Shown here: piece by piece, positions 24,846-33,234 of the stretch
How positions within the stretch are numbered: the stretch's first letter is position 1
How the letters are laid out: every line of letters begins with the position of its first letter
Assembly: GCF_963664135.1 (NCBI RefSeq)
Contig: NZ_OY760905.1
Coordinates: forward strand, 1,426,001 to 1,490,000
Direction: 5' to 3'
Source of the DNA: an uncultured Acetobacterium sp.
Lineage (GTDB): Bacteria; Bacillota; Clostridia; Eubacteriales; Eubacteriaceae
Length of the DNA stretch: 64,000 nucleotides
The notes under the pieces: model-generated
The model's database searches: none
What the model was told of the DNA's origin: nothing
Seen by the model: only the letters and a program-made list of their open reading frames with translations
Made by a program: the position numbers and the translations under genes

Positions 24846-24874
24846 ATTATAAATGTTTTTTCGGTTTCTGTCAA
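24846..24874 (-). promoter_or_regulatory. consensus sigma-A promoter of the tRNA operon
   Basis: Minus-strand TTGACA, exactly 17 bp, TATAAT, ending 15 bp before tRNA-Pro. A perfect consensus, as expected for stable RNA. Confidence 0.85.
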
Positions 24875-24963
24875 GGACTTTTTTATCTTTTTTTCTTTCA
24901 GATAATGCTTATCTTTGACGACTTGCTTATTATAGCACGTCTAAATAACCTAATGCAAGTCTT

Positions 24964-25005
24964 TTTTTCACAAAAGAATTATTTTTTTAATTCTTTTGTG
25001 AAAAA
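24964..25005. terminator. long A/T-rich hairpin between the tRNA operon and the P-type ATPase gene
   Basis: A 17-bp perfect stem (TTTTTCACAAAAGAATT and its complement) with an 8-base loop, 13 bp after the ATPase stop codon. It lacks a separate T run, but the stem itself ends in T/A runs, so it may terminate or protect the ATPase mRNA 3' end. Confidence 0.55.
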
Positions 25006-25017
25006 GTCCTGGGCTAT

Positions 25018-27408
25018 TTATTTTTCCAGAATGGTGGACTTTGCTGTACTTTTTTCTTTCGCACAGCGGTTTAAAAGCGTTTCGACTTTATCCACTATCC
25101 AACTAAAAGTTTTCAGCAGCGGATAGATATCTAGAATCGTGATTCCCAGAATGATAAACATGGCTGGTATGAACTCCTGAATTGGCAGAAGAAAAAACAA
25201 ATCTTCTAAAAATAATACGCAGCATAAAAATGAAACGGTCATGGCAAAGAATAACGCCCATCGTTTATTATCCAGTGGCTGGCAGACTCGAAAAAGAATG
25301 ACCAGACCAATCAATCCGGTGGAGATCACTGCCAAAGTTGACACCTGCTCGTGATTTAGGGGCAAATAAGAACCGATAATCATAATCATGACGACATTAA
25401 ATACCACCGTGAGGGCTCCCGGCAGCGATTTCTTCAAAACCTTTTCCAGAAAATTACCAGTAACCCGGTTTTTGTTCGGTTCCAGTGCCAAAAACACCGA
25501 AGGGGCACCAATCGTCAGGGCACTGATTAACGTTAATTGAATCGGAACAAAGGGATAGGCCTCGTTGGCAATAATCACAATCACCGCCAACATCAACGAA
25601 AACATCGTCTTCACTAAAAATAGCGATGCCGCCCGGGTAATGTTGTTGATCACCCGCCGTCCTTCCATCAGAACCCGTGTAAAACTGGCAAAATTGGAAT
25701 CCAGTAGTACCAATTGGGCAACCTGACGGACAGCGTCGCTCCCCTCGGCCATGGCAATACTACAGTCAGCCTCTCTCAAAGCTAAAACATCATTGACACC
25801 ATCACCTGTCATAGCCACCGTATGGCCATCATTTTTAATCGCCTCAATTAAAAGCCGTTTCTGTCCTGGCGTTACCCGACCAAAAACCGAGTATTTAAGG
25901 GCGGCGTCACGAACCGCTTCATCTTCAGTCAAGGTTGAAGCATCGACATAATTGTCCCAATCCAAAAGACCGGCCCGATGAGCTACCTGAGATACCGTTA
26001 CCGGATTGTCGCCGGAAATTACCTTGATTTCAACGCCCTGGTTTCTGAAAAATTCCAGGGTTTTCTTAGCTTCCTGGCGAATTTTATCGCCCATTGGCAG
26101 CAATGCAATGGTTTTTATTGCCTTTGGCAAACTGCCATCTTCATTAAATGGTTCGGTTGAATGGCCCAGCATTAACACCCGGTTGCCCTCGCTGGCGTAA
26201 CATTCAACTTTATCCTGAATTTCAGGATAGCGGTCGCCTAAAATAAATTCCGGTGCACCAATAACAAAGGTGCCTTTTTCGGCAAAAAAAGCGCCGCTCC
26301 ATTTTCGGTCCGATGAAAACGGAATAACCCGATCACATTTCCATTTTGGAGCCTCGCCTTTACAGCTTTCAGATAATGCCCGATAGGTCGCATTGTCATC
26401 TTTCAGGTTGGCAATCAAAGCCCGAATCGCCTGAACGGGGTTTTGGTCGTGACTGATGGTTTCCATTGACAATACTTCCAGATTACCTTCGGTGATGGTT
26501 CCGGTTTTGTCCAGACAAAGCACATCCACCCGGGCTAAAGTCTCAATGCAATAGAGCTCCTGAACTAAAGTTTTGTGTTGTCCTAATCGGATTACCCCAA
26601 CCGCCAGAGCCACACTGGTTAAGAGCACCAGTCCCTCGGGAATCATCCCAATCAGGGCCGCCACCGTTCCGGTAACCCCAGCCTGAAGCGGCAGTTCCTG
26701 AACGATTAGTTGTTTATAGAGAAGCAGCAGGCCAATTGGCACAATGACAATACTGATTGTTTTCATAATAAAGCCCAAAGCTTTCATTATTTCAGAATTG
26801 GGTTTCTTTGCCACCTTAACGGCTTCAACCAATTTTGACGCATAATTGTCCAGACCAACTTGAGTGACCTGGACTGTGGCTTCTCCAGACACGACAAAAC
26901 TACCTGAGAAAAGTTCGTCTCCTTGATATTTCATAATTGAGTCTGATTCGCCAGTGAGCAGGGATTCATTGACTTCCAGTTCCCCTTTGACCACTTGGGA
27001 ATCCGAAGGGATCTGTTTTCCGGCCTTAAGAACCAGAATATCATCCAGGACAATTTTCTCAAAGACGATCTCCTGAGAATTGCCATCCCGCAATACGGTG
27101 ACATGGGGTTGTGAGATTAGTGAGAGCTTGTCGATGGTTTTTTTCGCCTTTATTTCCTGTGTGATGCCAATAAATGTATTAATGATAACAATATTAATAA
27201 ACAAAAGATTTTGAAATGACTGAACGAAAATAACCATCAATGCCAGCACGATGTTAAGAATATTAAATAAGGTTAAGGTATTATCTTTGATAATTTTGCC
27301 GATTGTTTTCGTCTTGGATTGTGGTTGAATATTAACCTTGCCGGCTTTTGCCCTTTCTTCAACCTGGGCTTGGGTTAGTCCAATTTCAGGGTTGATGTTA
27401 TTTTCCAT
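25018..27408 (-). CDS. cation-transporting P-type ATPase (CtpE-like)
   Basis: A 796-residue P-type ATPase without an N-terminal metal-binding domain. Motifs: TGES at 152-155 (dephosphorylation), PEGL at 257-260 in the ion-binding helix, the phosphorylated Asp 300 in DKTGTITEG, and TGDGVNDVLALREAD in the hinge. The membrane segments are two N-terminal pairs plus about six C-terminal helices. PEGLVLL and the size resemble the CtpE group, linked to calcium uptake in mycobacteria; the ion here cannot be read from sequence. It has an extended -10 (TGATATAAT, 27441-27449). Confidence 0.87.
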   Translation of the reverse strand: MENNINPEIGLTQAQVEERAKAGKVNIQPQSKTKTIGKIIKDNTLTLFNILNIVLALMVIFVQSFQNLLFINIVIINTFIGITQEIKAKKTIDKLSLISQPHVTVLRDGNSQEIVFEKIVLDDILVLKAGKQIPSDSQVVKGELEVNESLLTGESDSIMKYQGDELFSGSFVVSGEATVQVTQVGLDNYASKLVEAVKVAKKPNSEIMKALGFIMKTISIVIVPIGLLLLYKQLIVQELPLQAGVTGTVAALIGMIPEGLVLLTSVALAVGVIRLGQHKTLVQELYCIETLARVDVLCLDKTGTITEGNLEVLSMETISHDQNPVQAIRALIANLKDDNATYRALSESCKGEAPKWKCDRVIPFSSDRKWSGAFFAEKGTFVIGAPEFILGDRYPEIQDKVECYASEGNRVLMLGHSTEPFNEDGSLPKAIKTIALLPMGDKIRQEAKKTLEFFRNQGVEIKVISGDNPVTVSQVAHRAGLLDWDNYVDASTLTEDEAVRDAALKYSVFGRVTPGQKRLLIEAIKNDGHTVAMTGDGVNDVLALREADCSIAMAEGSDAVRQVAQLVLLDSNFASFTRVLMEGRRVINNITRAASLFLVKTMFSLMLAVIVIIANEAYPFVPIQLTLISALTIGAPSVFLALEPNKNRVTGNFLEKVLKKSLPGALTVVFNVVMIMIIGSYLPLNHEQVSTLAVISTGLIGLVILFRVCQPLDNKRWALFFAMTVSFLCCVLFLEDLFFLLPIQEFIPAMFIILGITILDIYPLLKTFSWIVDKVETLLNRCAKEKSTAKSTILEK

Positions 27409-27526
27409 TAAATCCTCCAGTAATTTTATTCGCTGTCTGGATTATATCATCACAATCTTAAAAAACCTTGTAGCACACATGGTTTGCAATATAGAAATAG
27501 CTTACCTAAAACATAAGGTTAACGTA

Positions 27527-27581
27527 GTACCGACAATTGTTACATCATGTTGTATGCCGCAGATTAACAATTGGTCGGTAC
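27527..27581. repeat. 55-bp palindromic repeat, internally deleted copy
   Basis: It keeps the outer arms (GTACCGACAATTGTTA and TAACAATTGGTCGGTAC) and a remnant of the middle arm (TGTTGTATGC), but the self-complementary centre and the other middle arm are missing. It lies upstream of the P-type ATPase gene. Confidence 0.85.
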
Positions 27582-27611
27582 GGCAAGTGTACATCCCGCA
27601 ATTTTTGAGAC

Positions 27612-27644
27612 AAAAAAAGAAGCCTGCCCCACGGACAAACCTCT
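27612..27644 (-). terminator. terminator of the rpsU-yqeY transcript
   Basis: A 12-bp stem, including several G-U pairs, with a 3-base loop and seven T residues on the minus strand, just after the yqeY stop. Confidence 0.75.
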
Positions 27645-27671
27645 TTATATTTGTATTGATTAAATTTTTTA

Positions 27672-28115
27672 CTACGCCAGACTTTCTCTGACCACTTGAT
27701 TAACAAGCTTTCCATCCGCACGACCTTTAACCTTCGGCATCAGGGCACTCATAATTTTTCCCATGTCTTTTGCGTCAACTGCTCCGGTTTCTTGAATAGT
27801 TTCAGTCACAATCACTTTGATTTCATCAATCGTTAATTGTGTAGGAAGGTAGCCCTCGATGATTTCTATTTCTTCGCGAGCCTGCTGGATTAAATCGTCT
27901 CTTTGAGCTTTCTCAAATTCGGCCAGGCCATCCCGACGTTGTTTGAGCTGTTTTGCAATAATTTCAAGTATCTGATCATCTCCCAGTTCCACTTTCTGAT
28001 CCTTTTCGACTTGTAAAATAGCCGCCCGAATCATGGTTACTGTCGATTTTTTGACCTTATCCTTTTCCTTCATTGCTGTTTTCAAATCAGCCTGTAATTG
28101 ATCCTTTAATACCAA
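27672..28115 (-). CDS. yqeY: GatB/YqeY domain protein
   Basis: A 147-residue protein of the GatB/YqeY family: LQADLKTAMKEKDKVKKSTVTMIRAAI at the N-terminus, ELGDDQILEIIAKQLKQRRDGLAEF in the middle, and the C-terminal GKIMSALMPKVKGRADGKLVNQVV. The fold equals the tRNA-binding tail of GatB; its cellular role is unclear. The start codon is TTG; the family start (SLKDQL) agrees. It follows rpsU by 11 bp, a common pairing in Firmicutes. Confidence 0.9.
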   Translation of the reverse strand: MVLKDQLQADLKTAMKEKDKVKKSTVTMIRAAILQVEKDQKVELGDDQILEIIAKQLKQRRDGLAEFEKAQRDDLIQQAREEIEIIEGYLPTQLTIDEIKVIVTETIQETGAVDAKDMGKIMSALMPKVKGRADGKLVNQVVRESLA

Positions 28116-28126
28116 TTGGTCACATC

Positions 28127-28309
28127 CTATCTTTTTTTCATCTTTCTTTTTCTAGCTGCTTCTGATTTTCTTTTTCGCTTCACGCTTGGCTTTTCATAAT
28201 GCTCTCTTTTGCGAATTTCAGACATAACCCCAGCCATTGCTGTTTTTCTTTTAAAACGTCGCAATGCACTTTCGAGTGTTTCATTTTCTTTAATTTTTAC
28301 TTCAGACAT
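28127..28309 (-). CDS. rpsU: 30S ribosomal protein S21
   Basis: A 60-residue, highly basic protein: [22 protein letters not shown] at the N-terminus, then [38 protein letters not shown] tail. S21 binds the 30S platform near the anti-Shine-Dalgarno. The ATG at 28309 is preceded by a run of eight G residues at proper spacing; an in-frame TTG two codons upstream is less likely. A perfect consensus promoter lies upstream. Confidence 0.95.
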   Translation of the reverse strand: MSEVKIKENETLESALRRFKRKTAMAGVMSEIRKREHYEKPSVKRKRKSEAARKRKMKKR

Positions 28310-28379
28310 TTTCAACCCCCCCCTCTAATCCGTTGCTAATTTCCGGAACTGTTAATTAACATGGTATGAGTCAAAGTAT

Positions 28380-28408
28380 ATTATACGCAATATTTCAGTC
28401 GCTGTCAA
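28380..28408 (-). promoter_or_regulatory. consensus sigma-A promoter of rpsU-yqeY
   Basis: Minus-strand TTGACA, 17 bp, TATAAT. The leader is about 65 nt and contains a TTCCGGAA palindrome. This makes rpsU-yqeY a unit separate from the hinT cluster. Confidence 0.85.
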
Positions 28409-28415
28409 TTATTTT

Positions 28416-28760
28416 TCAACCTGGAGGCCATAATAATGGTCGACCACCCAATAAATGGTAATGTAAATGGGGCACGGTCTGATTTCCATCTTTTCCACAG
28501 TTGTTTACAAGACGAAAACCGGTTTTGGCAATGCCTAGTTTCAAGGCAATTCGATTGGCCACTGTATGCATGTGACAAATGATATCATTTCCTGCTGGTA
28601 CAGATAATAGTGAATCAAAATGCTCTTTGGGAATAATAATCACATGTACCGGAGCCTGGGGTGCAATATCATTAAAGGCGATGACCAAGTCATCTTCAAA
28701 AATAATATCTGCCGGAATCTCTTTATTCACAATTTTACAGAAAATACAGTCTTTGGACAT
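28416..28760 (-). CDS. HIT-family nucleotide hydrolase (HinT-like)
   Basis: A 114-residue histidine-triad protein: CIFCKIVNKEIPADIIFEDD (two Cys of a CxxC), FNDIAPQAPVHVIIIPKEH, and the catalytic triad motif HLHYHLLGGR near the C-terminus. HinT proteins hydrolyse AMP-lysine and similar phosphoramidates. AGGAGG precedes the ATG. It lies 11 bp after mtaB. Confidence 0.92.
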   Translation of the reverse strand: MSKDCIFCKIVNKEIPADIIFEDDLVIAFNDIAPQAPVHVIIIPKEHFDSLLSVPAGNDIICHMHTVANRIALKLGIAKTGFRLVNNCGKDGNQTVPHLHYHLLGGRPLLWPPG

Positions 28761-28771
28761 ATTTTTTCCTC

Positions 28772-30112
28772 CTAATATATAGATTCTCCGATTAACTTGT
28801 CAGAATACCGATTAGAATATGATACCCTAACTTTTATAATTCTACCATTAATTTTTTCGTCTGTCTTCAGAAAAACAGGAACATAGTTCTTGGTATGGCC
28901 CTCATAACCAGCTTCATCGTGGGTTGCTTCAAACAAAACCTCGACTACCAAACCATCATTTTTCTTAAGAAAAGCTTCTTCCAGTTCCCGCGATAAATCA
29001 CTGAGCTGATGACTTCGCCTGTTTTTAATGGTTTCATCCACCTGGTCTTTAAACGCTGCAGCTTTGGTGCCGGAACGACGAGAATATTTAAAAACATGGA
29101 TTTGATAAAAGCCGACTGCTTTTGCAAAAACCAGAGTCGCATTGAATTCGGCTTCGGTTTCTCCAGGAAAGCCAACCATAATATCGGTCGTGATCGCCGC
29201 CAGCGGGAAAACCGCCCGGATTTCATCGACAATCGCCAGATATTCGGCAGTGGTGTAGCGACGCCCCATTCGTTTCAGGACCGGATCACTGCCACTTTGC
29301 AACGATAGGTGAAAATGAGGACAAAAGCTTTCCAGGGCTGCCAACCGTTTCAGCCGCTCTGGAGTGATATATTTCGGTTCCAGGGACCCCAGTCGGATTC
29401 GCTTAAGACCATCGATTTGATCAAGGGCTTCCAGTAGTCCGATCAGATCGGTTTTATTCTGATCATTCGTGTCAATCCCCGATTGATCCACGCCATAGGA
29501 GGCAATATGAATCCCCGAAATGATCACCTCCTGATACCCCATGGCAATCACCCGATTGACCTCATCGATGATCTGTTCCTGCTTGCGGCTTCGCACCGGT
29601 CCTCTGGCAAAAGGAACAATACAATAGGTACAAAACTGATTGCAGCCTTCTTGAATTTTAATAAAGGCCCGGGTTTTTCCTTTGACCTCAGAGATCATCA
29701 GAGGTTCAAAGATCTTCTCGTCCATAATATCCGAAACAAAATCCCGCTGCTGGGCGTCCTGCAAATGAGTATCAATATAGGTTAAAATATCGCCCCGATT
29801 TTTGGTGCCAATCATTAGATCCACTTCGGCTATTTTTTCAACCTCTTCGGGGGCCACCTGAACATAGCAACCGACCGCGCAGATCACGGCATCCGGATTC
29901 ATCCGCTTGGCTTTTCGCATCATTTTTCGGGACTTCTGATCGCCCAGATGGGTCACGGTACAGGTATTTATCACATAGACATCGGCCAGCTGATTAAAAT
30001 CGACAATCGCATATCCGGCACCTTCAAAAATTTCCATCATCGCTTCGCTGTCATAGGTGTTTACCTTACATCCCAAGGTCATAAACGCTACTTTTCTTTG
30101 AGTAATATTCAT
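28772..30112 (-). CDS. mtaB: tRNA (N6-threonylcarbamoyl-A37) methylthiotransferase
   Basis: A radical-SAM methylthiotransferase that makes ms2t6A37 in tRNAs reading ANN codons. The N-terminal UPF0004 domain has TLGCKVNTYDSEAM and two further cluster-binding cysteines (INTCTVT, VGCYVQ). The radical SAM motif is GCNQFCTYCIVP, and a TRAM domain ends the protein. The KVN after GC marks MtaB rather than MiaB. The ATG at 30112 is chosen; upstream GTG/TTG codons overlap rsmE and sit closer to GAGGTG, so the start could be up to 9 codons earlier. Confidence 0.92.
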   Translation of the reverse strand: MNITQRKVAFMTLGCKVNTYDSEAMMEIFEGAGYAIVDFNQLADVYVINTCTVTHLGDQKSRKMMRKAKRMNPDAVICAVGCYVQVAPEEVEKIAEVDLMIGTKNRGDILTYIDTHLQDAQQRDFVSDIMDEKIFEPLMISEVKGKTRAFIKIQEGCNQFCTYCIVPFARGPVRSRKQEQIIDEVNRVIAMGYQEVIISGIHIASYGVDQSGIDTNDQNKTDLIGLLEALDQIDGLKRIRLGSLEPKYITPERLKRLAALESFCPHFHLSLQSGSDPVLKRMGRRYTTAEYLAIVDEIRAVFPLAAITTDIMVGFPGETEAEFNATLVFAKAVGFYQIHVFKYSRRSGTKAAAFKDQVDETIKNRRSHQLSDLSRELEEAFLKKNDGLVVEVLFEATHDEAGYEGHTKNYVPVFLKTDEKINGRIIKVRVSYSNRYSDKLIGESIY

Positions 30113-30129
30113 ACTTAAATTGACACACC

Positions 30130-30876
30130 TCACTTCCAAAAATTCAATTGGCTGAGCACCACCATTCCAGCCGTTTCGGTTCTTAAGATCCGGGTTCCCA
30201 AGGACACGCTGATAATCCCGGCAGCTTGGCAGGCCTCAGCCTCCTGGGGATCAAATCCACCTTCCGGGCCGATGATCACGCCAATTTTAAGACATTTGCC
30301 CGCTTCACTCTTTTTCTCAAACTCCATCAAGGCCGCCTTCAGGGACCGTTTGTTTTCATCCTCATAGGCTAACACGAGTAAATCAAAATGAGCTACTTCT
30401 TTTAGCACATTTTTCAAGGTTTGGGGATCTTTAACTGCCGGAATAATCCCCCGTTTGGACTGCTTGGCCGCTTCATAGGCGATCCGCTGCCAACGCTCGA
30501 TTTTTTTATCTTTCTTATCCGTAATCTGGGAAATGGCCCGCATCGAAGAAAAGGGGACAATTTCGGCCACCCCCAGCTCCACACATTTCTGAATAATCAC
30601 TTCCATTTTTGTGCCTTTGGGCAATCCCTGAAACAGCGTGACCGAAAGCTCCGAGTTTTCCCCCAGAGAAGGATACCGCTCTTTAATAATGCCCGAAATT
30701 GTCTGATCTCCGGGCGTGTTTAAAACGACCTGATAATCTGTCCCTTTGCTGTCGCAAACTTCGATCACATCGTCTTTGCCCAAACGCAATACCTTGGTGA
30801 TGTGTTTGAAGTCCTCCCCGGAAATAACAATGGACTGCTCCGTAATCTGACCGGGTTCAATAAAAAAACGATGCAT
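30130..30876 (-). CDS. rsmE: 16S rRNA m3U1498 methyltransferase
   Basis: A 248-residue SPOUT methyltransferase. The true start is MHRFFIEPGQI, the typical family start, although the frame is open for 47 more codons into prmA. It has the N-terminal PUA-like domain (HITKVLRLGKDDVIEVCD), then ELGVAEIVPFSSMRAI, and the knot motif IGPEGGFDPQEAEAC with LGTRILRTETA. It modifies U1498 in assembled 30S subunits. It starts two bases downstream of the prmA stop codon. Confidence 0.93.
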   Translation of the reverse strand: MHRFFIEPGQITEQSIVISGEDFKHITKVLRLGKDDVIEVCDSKGTDYQVVLNTPGDQTISGIIKERYPSLGENSELSVTLFQGLPKGTKMEVIIQKCVELGVAEIVPFSSMRAISQITDKKDKKIERWQRIAYEAAKQSKRGIIPAVKDPQTLKNVLKEVAHFDLLVLAYEDENKRSLKAALMEFEKKSEAGKCLKIGVIIGPEGGFDPQEAEACQAAGIISVSLGTRILRTETAGMVVLSQLNFWK

Positions 30877-30877
30877 A

Positions 30878-31816
30878 CTAGTCTCGCTTCTGGGCAACCA
30901 CGCCAACCCATTCGCCCATTTGTTGAACAAAAAGGAGCTTGAAGTTTTCTGCTTCCAGGGCATTGAGCACATCAGCCAACCGGTCAATAATAATTCCCGA
31001 AGAGATAAAAATGCCATTTTCTTTCAGATAGGGTCGGATGATGCCGGATAATTCCACAATGGCAGCCGCCAGAATATTCGCCACAATCACATCAGCTTGT
31101 TCATCGATGACATCCAACAGGTTTCCCTCCCGAATTTCGACCATATCACCGAGATCATTGAGTTCCGCATTTTCTCGGGCAATTTTTACGGCCAGGGTGT
31201 CAAAATCCACTGCCACCACTTTTTTCGCATGCAGTTTACCCGCAATTAATGACAGTACTCCGGTACCGCAGCCGATATCCAGCACCACATCCCCGGGTTT
31301 AATGTATTCTTCCAGTTTAATGGCGCAAAGCTGAGTCGTTTCATGGGTCCCGGTTCCAAAGGCCATTCCGGGATCGATATTGATGACAATCTCATCGCCA
31401 TCTGCTTCGTATTCTTCCCAGGTTGGTTTGATAACGATGCTTTTTCCCATCTTGGTGGGTTTGTAAAATTTTTTCCAGGAGTTGGCCCAGTCTTCTTCTT
31501 CCACTTCTGTGATCATCATCTCACAGGCACCAGGATCTAGACCAAAGGATGGCAGCATTTTAACCGAGGTAATCAGTTTGTGCACCGCTTCTTCGGTATC
31601 TTCCACCTCACTGAAATATCCCCGCACAATGGAAACATTGGGATCAATTTCCAGAAGCGATTCATCCACAAAATTAACCTTGGGATCTTGTTGAATTAAT
31701 AACGCATCCTGCAGGGTCTGGATAGCAACGCCATCTGCCCCGGCATCATAAAAAGCATTGACCACCGCTTCCTCAGCTTCCAGTGTTGTTGTGATTTGAA
31801 CTTCTTTCCAAAGCAT
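30878..31816 (-). CDS. prmA: ribosomal protein L11 methyltransferase
   Basis: A 312-residue class I SAM methyltransferase. The N-terminal L11-recognition domain starts MLWKEVQITTTLEAEEAVVNAF; motif I is VLDIGCGTGVLSLIA, preceded by MAFGTGTHETTQLC, and motif IV is ADVIVANILAAAIVEL. It methylates several positions of L11. It is the first gene of a prmA-rsmE-mtaB-hinT run dedicated mostly to translation-factor modification. Confidence 0.93.
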   Translation of the reverse strand: MLWKEVQITTTLEAEEAVVNAFYDAGADGVAIQTLQDALLIQQDPKVNFVDESLLEIDPNVSIVRGYFSEVEDTEEAVHKLITSVKMLPSFGLDPGACEMMITEVEEEDWANSWKKFYKPTKMGKSIVIKPTWEEYEADGDEIVINIDPGMAFGTGTHETTQLCAIKLEEYIKPGDVVLDIGCGTGVLSLIAGKLHAKKVVAVDFDTLAVKIARENAELNDLGDMVEIREGNLLDVIDEQADVIVANILAAAIVELSGIIRPYLKENGIFISSGIIIDRLADVLNALEAENFKLLFVQQMGEWVGVVAQKRD

Positions 31817-31840
31817 TCCCTTACCTCCAATTAAATCATT

Positions 31841-31875
31841 GTGGTATTATACCACTTTTTCCGCATGTTTAACAA
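31841..31875 (-). promoter_or_regulatory. prmA promoter with a palindrome over the -10
   Basis: Minus-strand TTGTTA, 18 bp, TATAAT (31846-31875). The -10 sits inside a perfect 15-bp palindrome, GTGGTATNATACCAC (31841-31855), which could be a repressor site or chance symmetry. Confidence 0.6.
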
Positions 31876-31945
31876 TTGATCATTATAACTCATTTTGCTT
31901 ATAAAAGAAAGGTTTTTTACTTTTAGATACTTAGTTTTTTGGCTG

Positions 31946-31984
31946 GTTCGTAGGGGCGATTATCAAACACCCGCCCTTACGAAC
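31946..31984. repeat. REP-like hairpin repeat (GTTCGTAGGGGCG type)
   Basis: GTTCGTAGGGGCG pairs with CGCCCTTACGAAC around 13 bases. It lies in the 378-bp region between prmA and eutS, which otherwise holds both promoters and a short palindromic repeat. Confidence 0.8.
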
Positions 31985-32009
31985 TCTAAAATCAGCTGCA
32001 TTAAATTTA

Positions 32010-32064
32010 GTCTCGACAATTGTTACATCATGTTGTTTGCATCAGATAAACAATTGGTCGGTAC
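32010..32064. repeat. 55-bp palindromic repeat, internally deleted copy
   Basis: Outer arms GTCTCGACAATTGTTA and AACAATTGGTCGGTAC with the remnant TGTTGTTTGC. Same deletion class as the copy at 27527 but with the TTGTTTGC form of the middle arm, so the two short copies may derive from different full-length versions. Confidence 0.82.
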
Positions 32065-32141
32065 GGCACATCGAAACAACAGAAATTTTTTGCCTGCTTA
32101 ATGTAAAATATGGTTAATGGATGTAACGGGTTCCAATTTAA

Positions 32142-32150
32142 TGCTATAAT
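32142..32150 (+). promoter_or_regulatory. extended -10 promoter of eutS-eutP
   Basis: TGCTATAAT, a full extended -10, about 45 bp before the eutS start; no good -35. Confidence 0.5.
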
Positions 32151-32194
32151 AATTTTAATTAACATCAAAATACGATTAAGAAAAGGTGACCAAC

Positions 32195-32545
32195 ATGGAA
32201 ACTGAAAAAAAGAAGCGATCCATCCAAGAATACGTTCCTGGTAAACAGGTTACACTTGCCCATATAATTGCAAAACCTAAAAATGATATTTATATTAAAC
32301 TGGGTTTAGATGACGAAGCCGCTGATGCCATTGGTATTTTAACCATCACGCCAAGCGAAGCTGCCATTATCGCTGCGGATGCCGCAACCAAAGCTGCGCC
32401 AGTGGAAATCGGATTTTTAGACCGTTTCAGCGGTTCGCTGGTTATTACCGGACGGGTCAGTGATGTGAAAGCAGCCGTCACCGAAATCCTCAATACCCTT
32501 AACCATATTTTAGGATTCGATATTCCTAAAATCACCTACTCTTAA
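32195..32545 (+). CDS. eutS: bacterial microcompartment shell protein, EutS/PduU family
   Basis: A 116-residue circularly permuted BMC-domain protein. It starts with [19 protein letters not shown], which forms the beta-barrel plug of EutS/PduU hexamers, and contains [45 protein letters not shown] core (split by short loops). It would form a hexameric tile of a protein shell. The ATG at 32195 follows AAGGTGA; an in-frame GTG lies in that site. No other shell gene is present, so it must add to a shell encoded elsewhere or be a satellite. Confidence 0.93.
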   Translation: METEKKKRSIQEYVPGKQVTLAHIIAKPKNDIYIKLGLDDEAADAIGILTITPSEAAIIAADAATKAAPVEIGFLDRFSGSLVITGRVSDVKAAVTEILNTLNHILGFDIPKITYS

Positions 32546-32548
32546 TCT

Positions 32549-33016
32549 ATGGCAAGTAATAAAAAGCGGGTGGCCTTGATCGGAAAAATCGGCAGCGGAA
32601 AAACCACCCTCATGCAACGGCTCAACGAAGAAGAACTCAAATACTCCAAAACCCAAATGGTCAGTTACTATGACGATTTCATTGATACGCCGGGAGAATT
32701 TATTGAACTCCCGTTTTTTTCACGTCAGGCCATCAACATCACCATGGACGCCGGGCTGGTAATCCTCGTCAACTCCTGCGTTGACCCTCAGAATGCGGTT
32801 CCCCCCAACTTTGTCCACACCTACAACATTCCCTCGATCGGCGTGATTACCAAAACCGATTTGGGAGAATGCAATATTAAACGGAGTCGAAATCTGCTGA
32901 TTTATGCTGGCATCAATCCCAAACACATCTATGTTGTCAGCTCATATAATGGTGAGGGCATCGCCGAACTGGAGGCTGCCATCCATCACTTTATGGATCC
33001 TCATCGCAATAAATAA
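32549..33016 (+). CDS. eutP: EutP/PduV-family GTPase-like protein
   Basis: A 155-residue P-loop protein with Walker A GKIGSGKTTL, the switch II-like IDTPGEFIELPFFSRQ, and TKTD as the NKxD equivalent. EutP/PduV proteins accompany microcompartment operons; PduV is associated with the shell exterior, and EutP has been reported to have acetate kinase activity in Salmonella. It follows eutS by 3 bp, so the pair is one unit. Confidence 0.9.
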   Translation: MASNKKRVALIGKIGSGKTTLMQRLNEEELKYSKTQMVSYYDDFIDTPGEFIELPFFSRQAINITMDAGLVILVNSCVDPQNAVPPNFVHTYNIPSIGVITKTDLGECNIKRSRNLLIYAGINPKHIYVVSSYNGEGIAELEAAIHHFMDPHRNK

Positions 33017-33064
33017 TGATACGAACAGTTACAGCCATAGAACAAGTGCCGTGGGCTTTTCGAT

Positions 33065-33152
33065 CAGTTTCGCACGAAACAATTTTTACACTGTACGGCG
33101 TACAGGCTACCGCCTGTTCGCCTACACGTTACAAAATTGTTTGCGGAAACTG
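33065..33152. repeat. 88-bp palindromic element with a core related to the 98-bp repeats
   Basis: CAGTTTCGCACGAAACAATTTT pairs imperfectly with AAAATTGTTTGCGGAAACTG (shown split), and the centre TACAGGCTACC / GCCTGTTCGCC resembles the reverse complement of the centre of the copy at 4708 (ACAGGCTACGCC / GTGTTCGCCC). The outer arms differ. It lies between eutP and the kinase gene and could reduce read-through. Confidence 0.7.
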
Positions 33153-33234
33153 AACGTAAAGCAATCAATGTTCGATGTTTATGAATTTCACAATTAGCTG
33201 ATATGAACAAATACTATAAAAGGAAGTGAAAAAT

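Noticed and set aside
30877..31017. 47-residue N-terminal extension of rsmE
   Set aside because: It is the prmA C-terminus read in another frame; MHRFFIEPG is the normal RsmE start.
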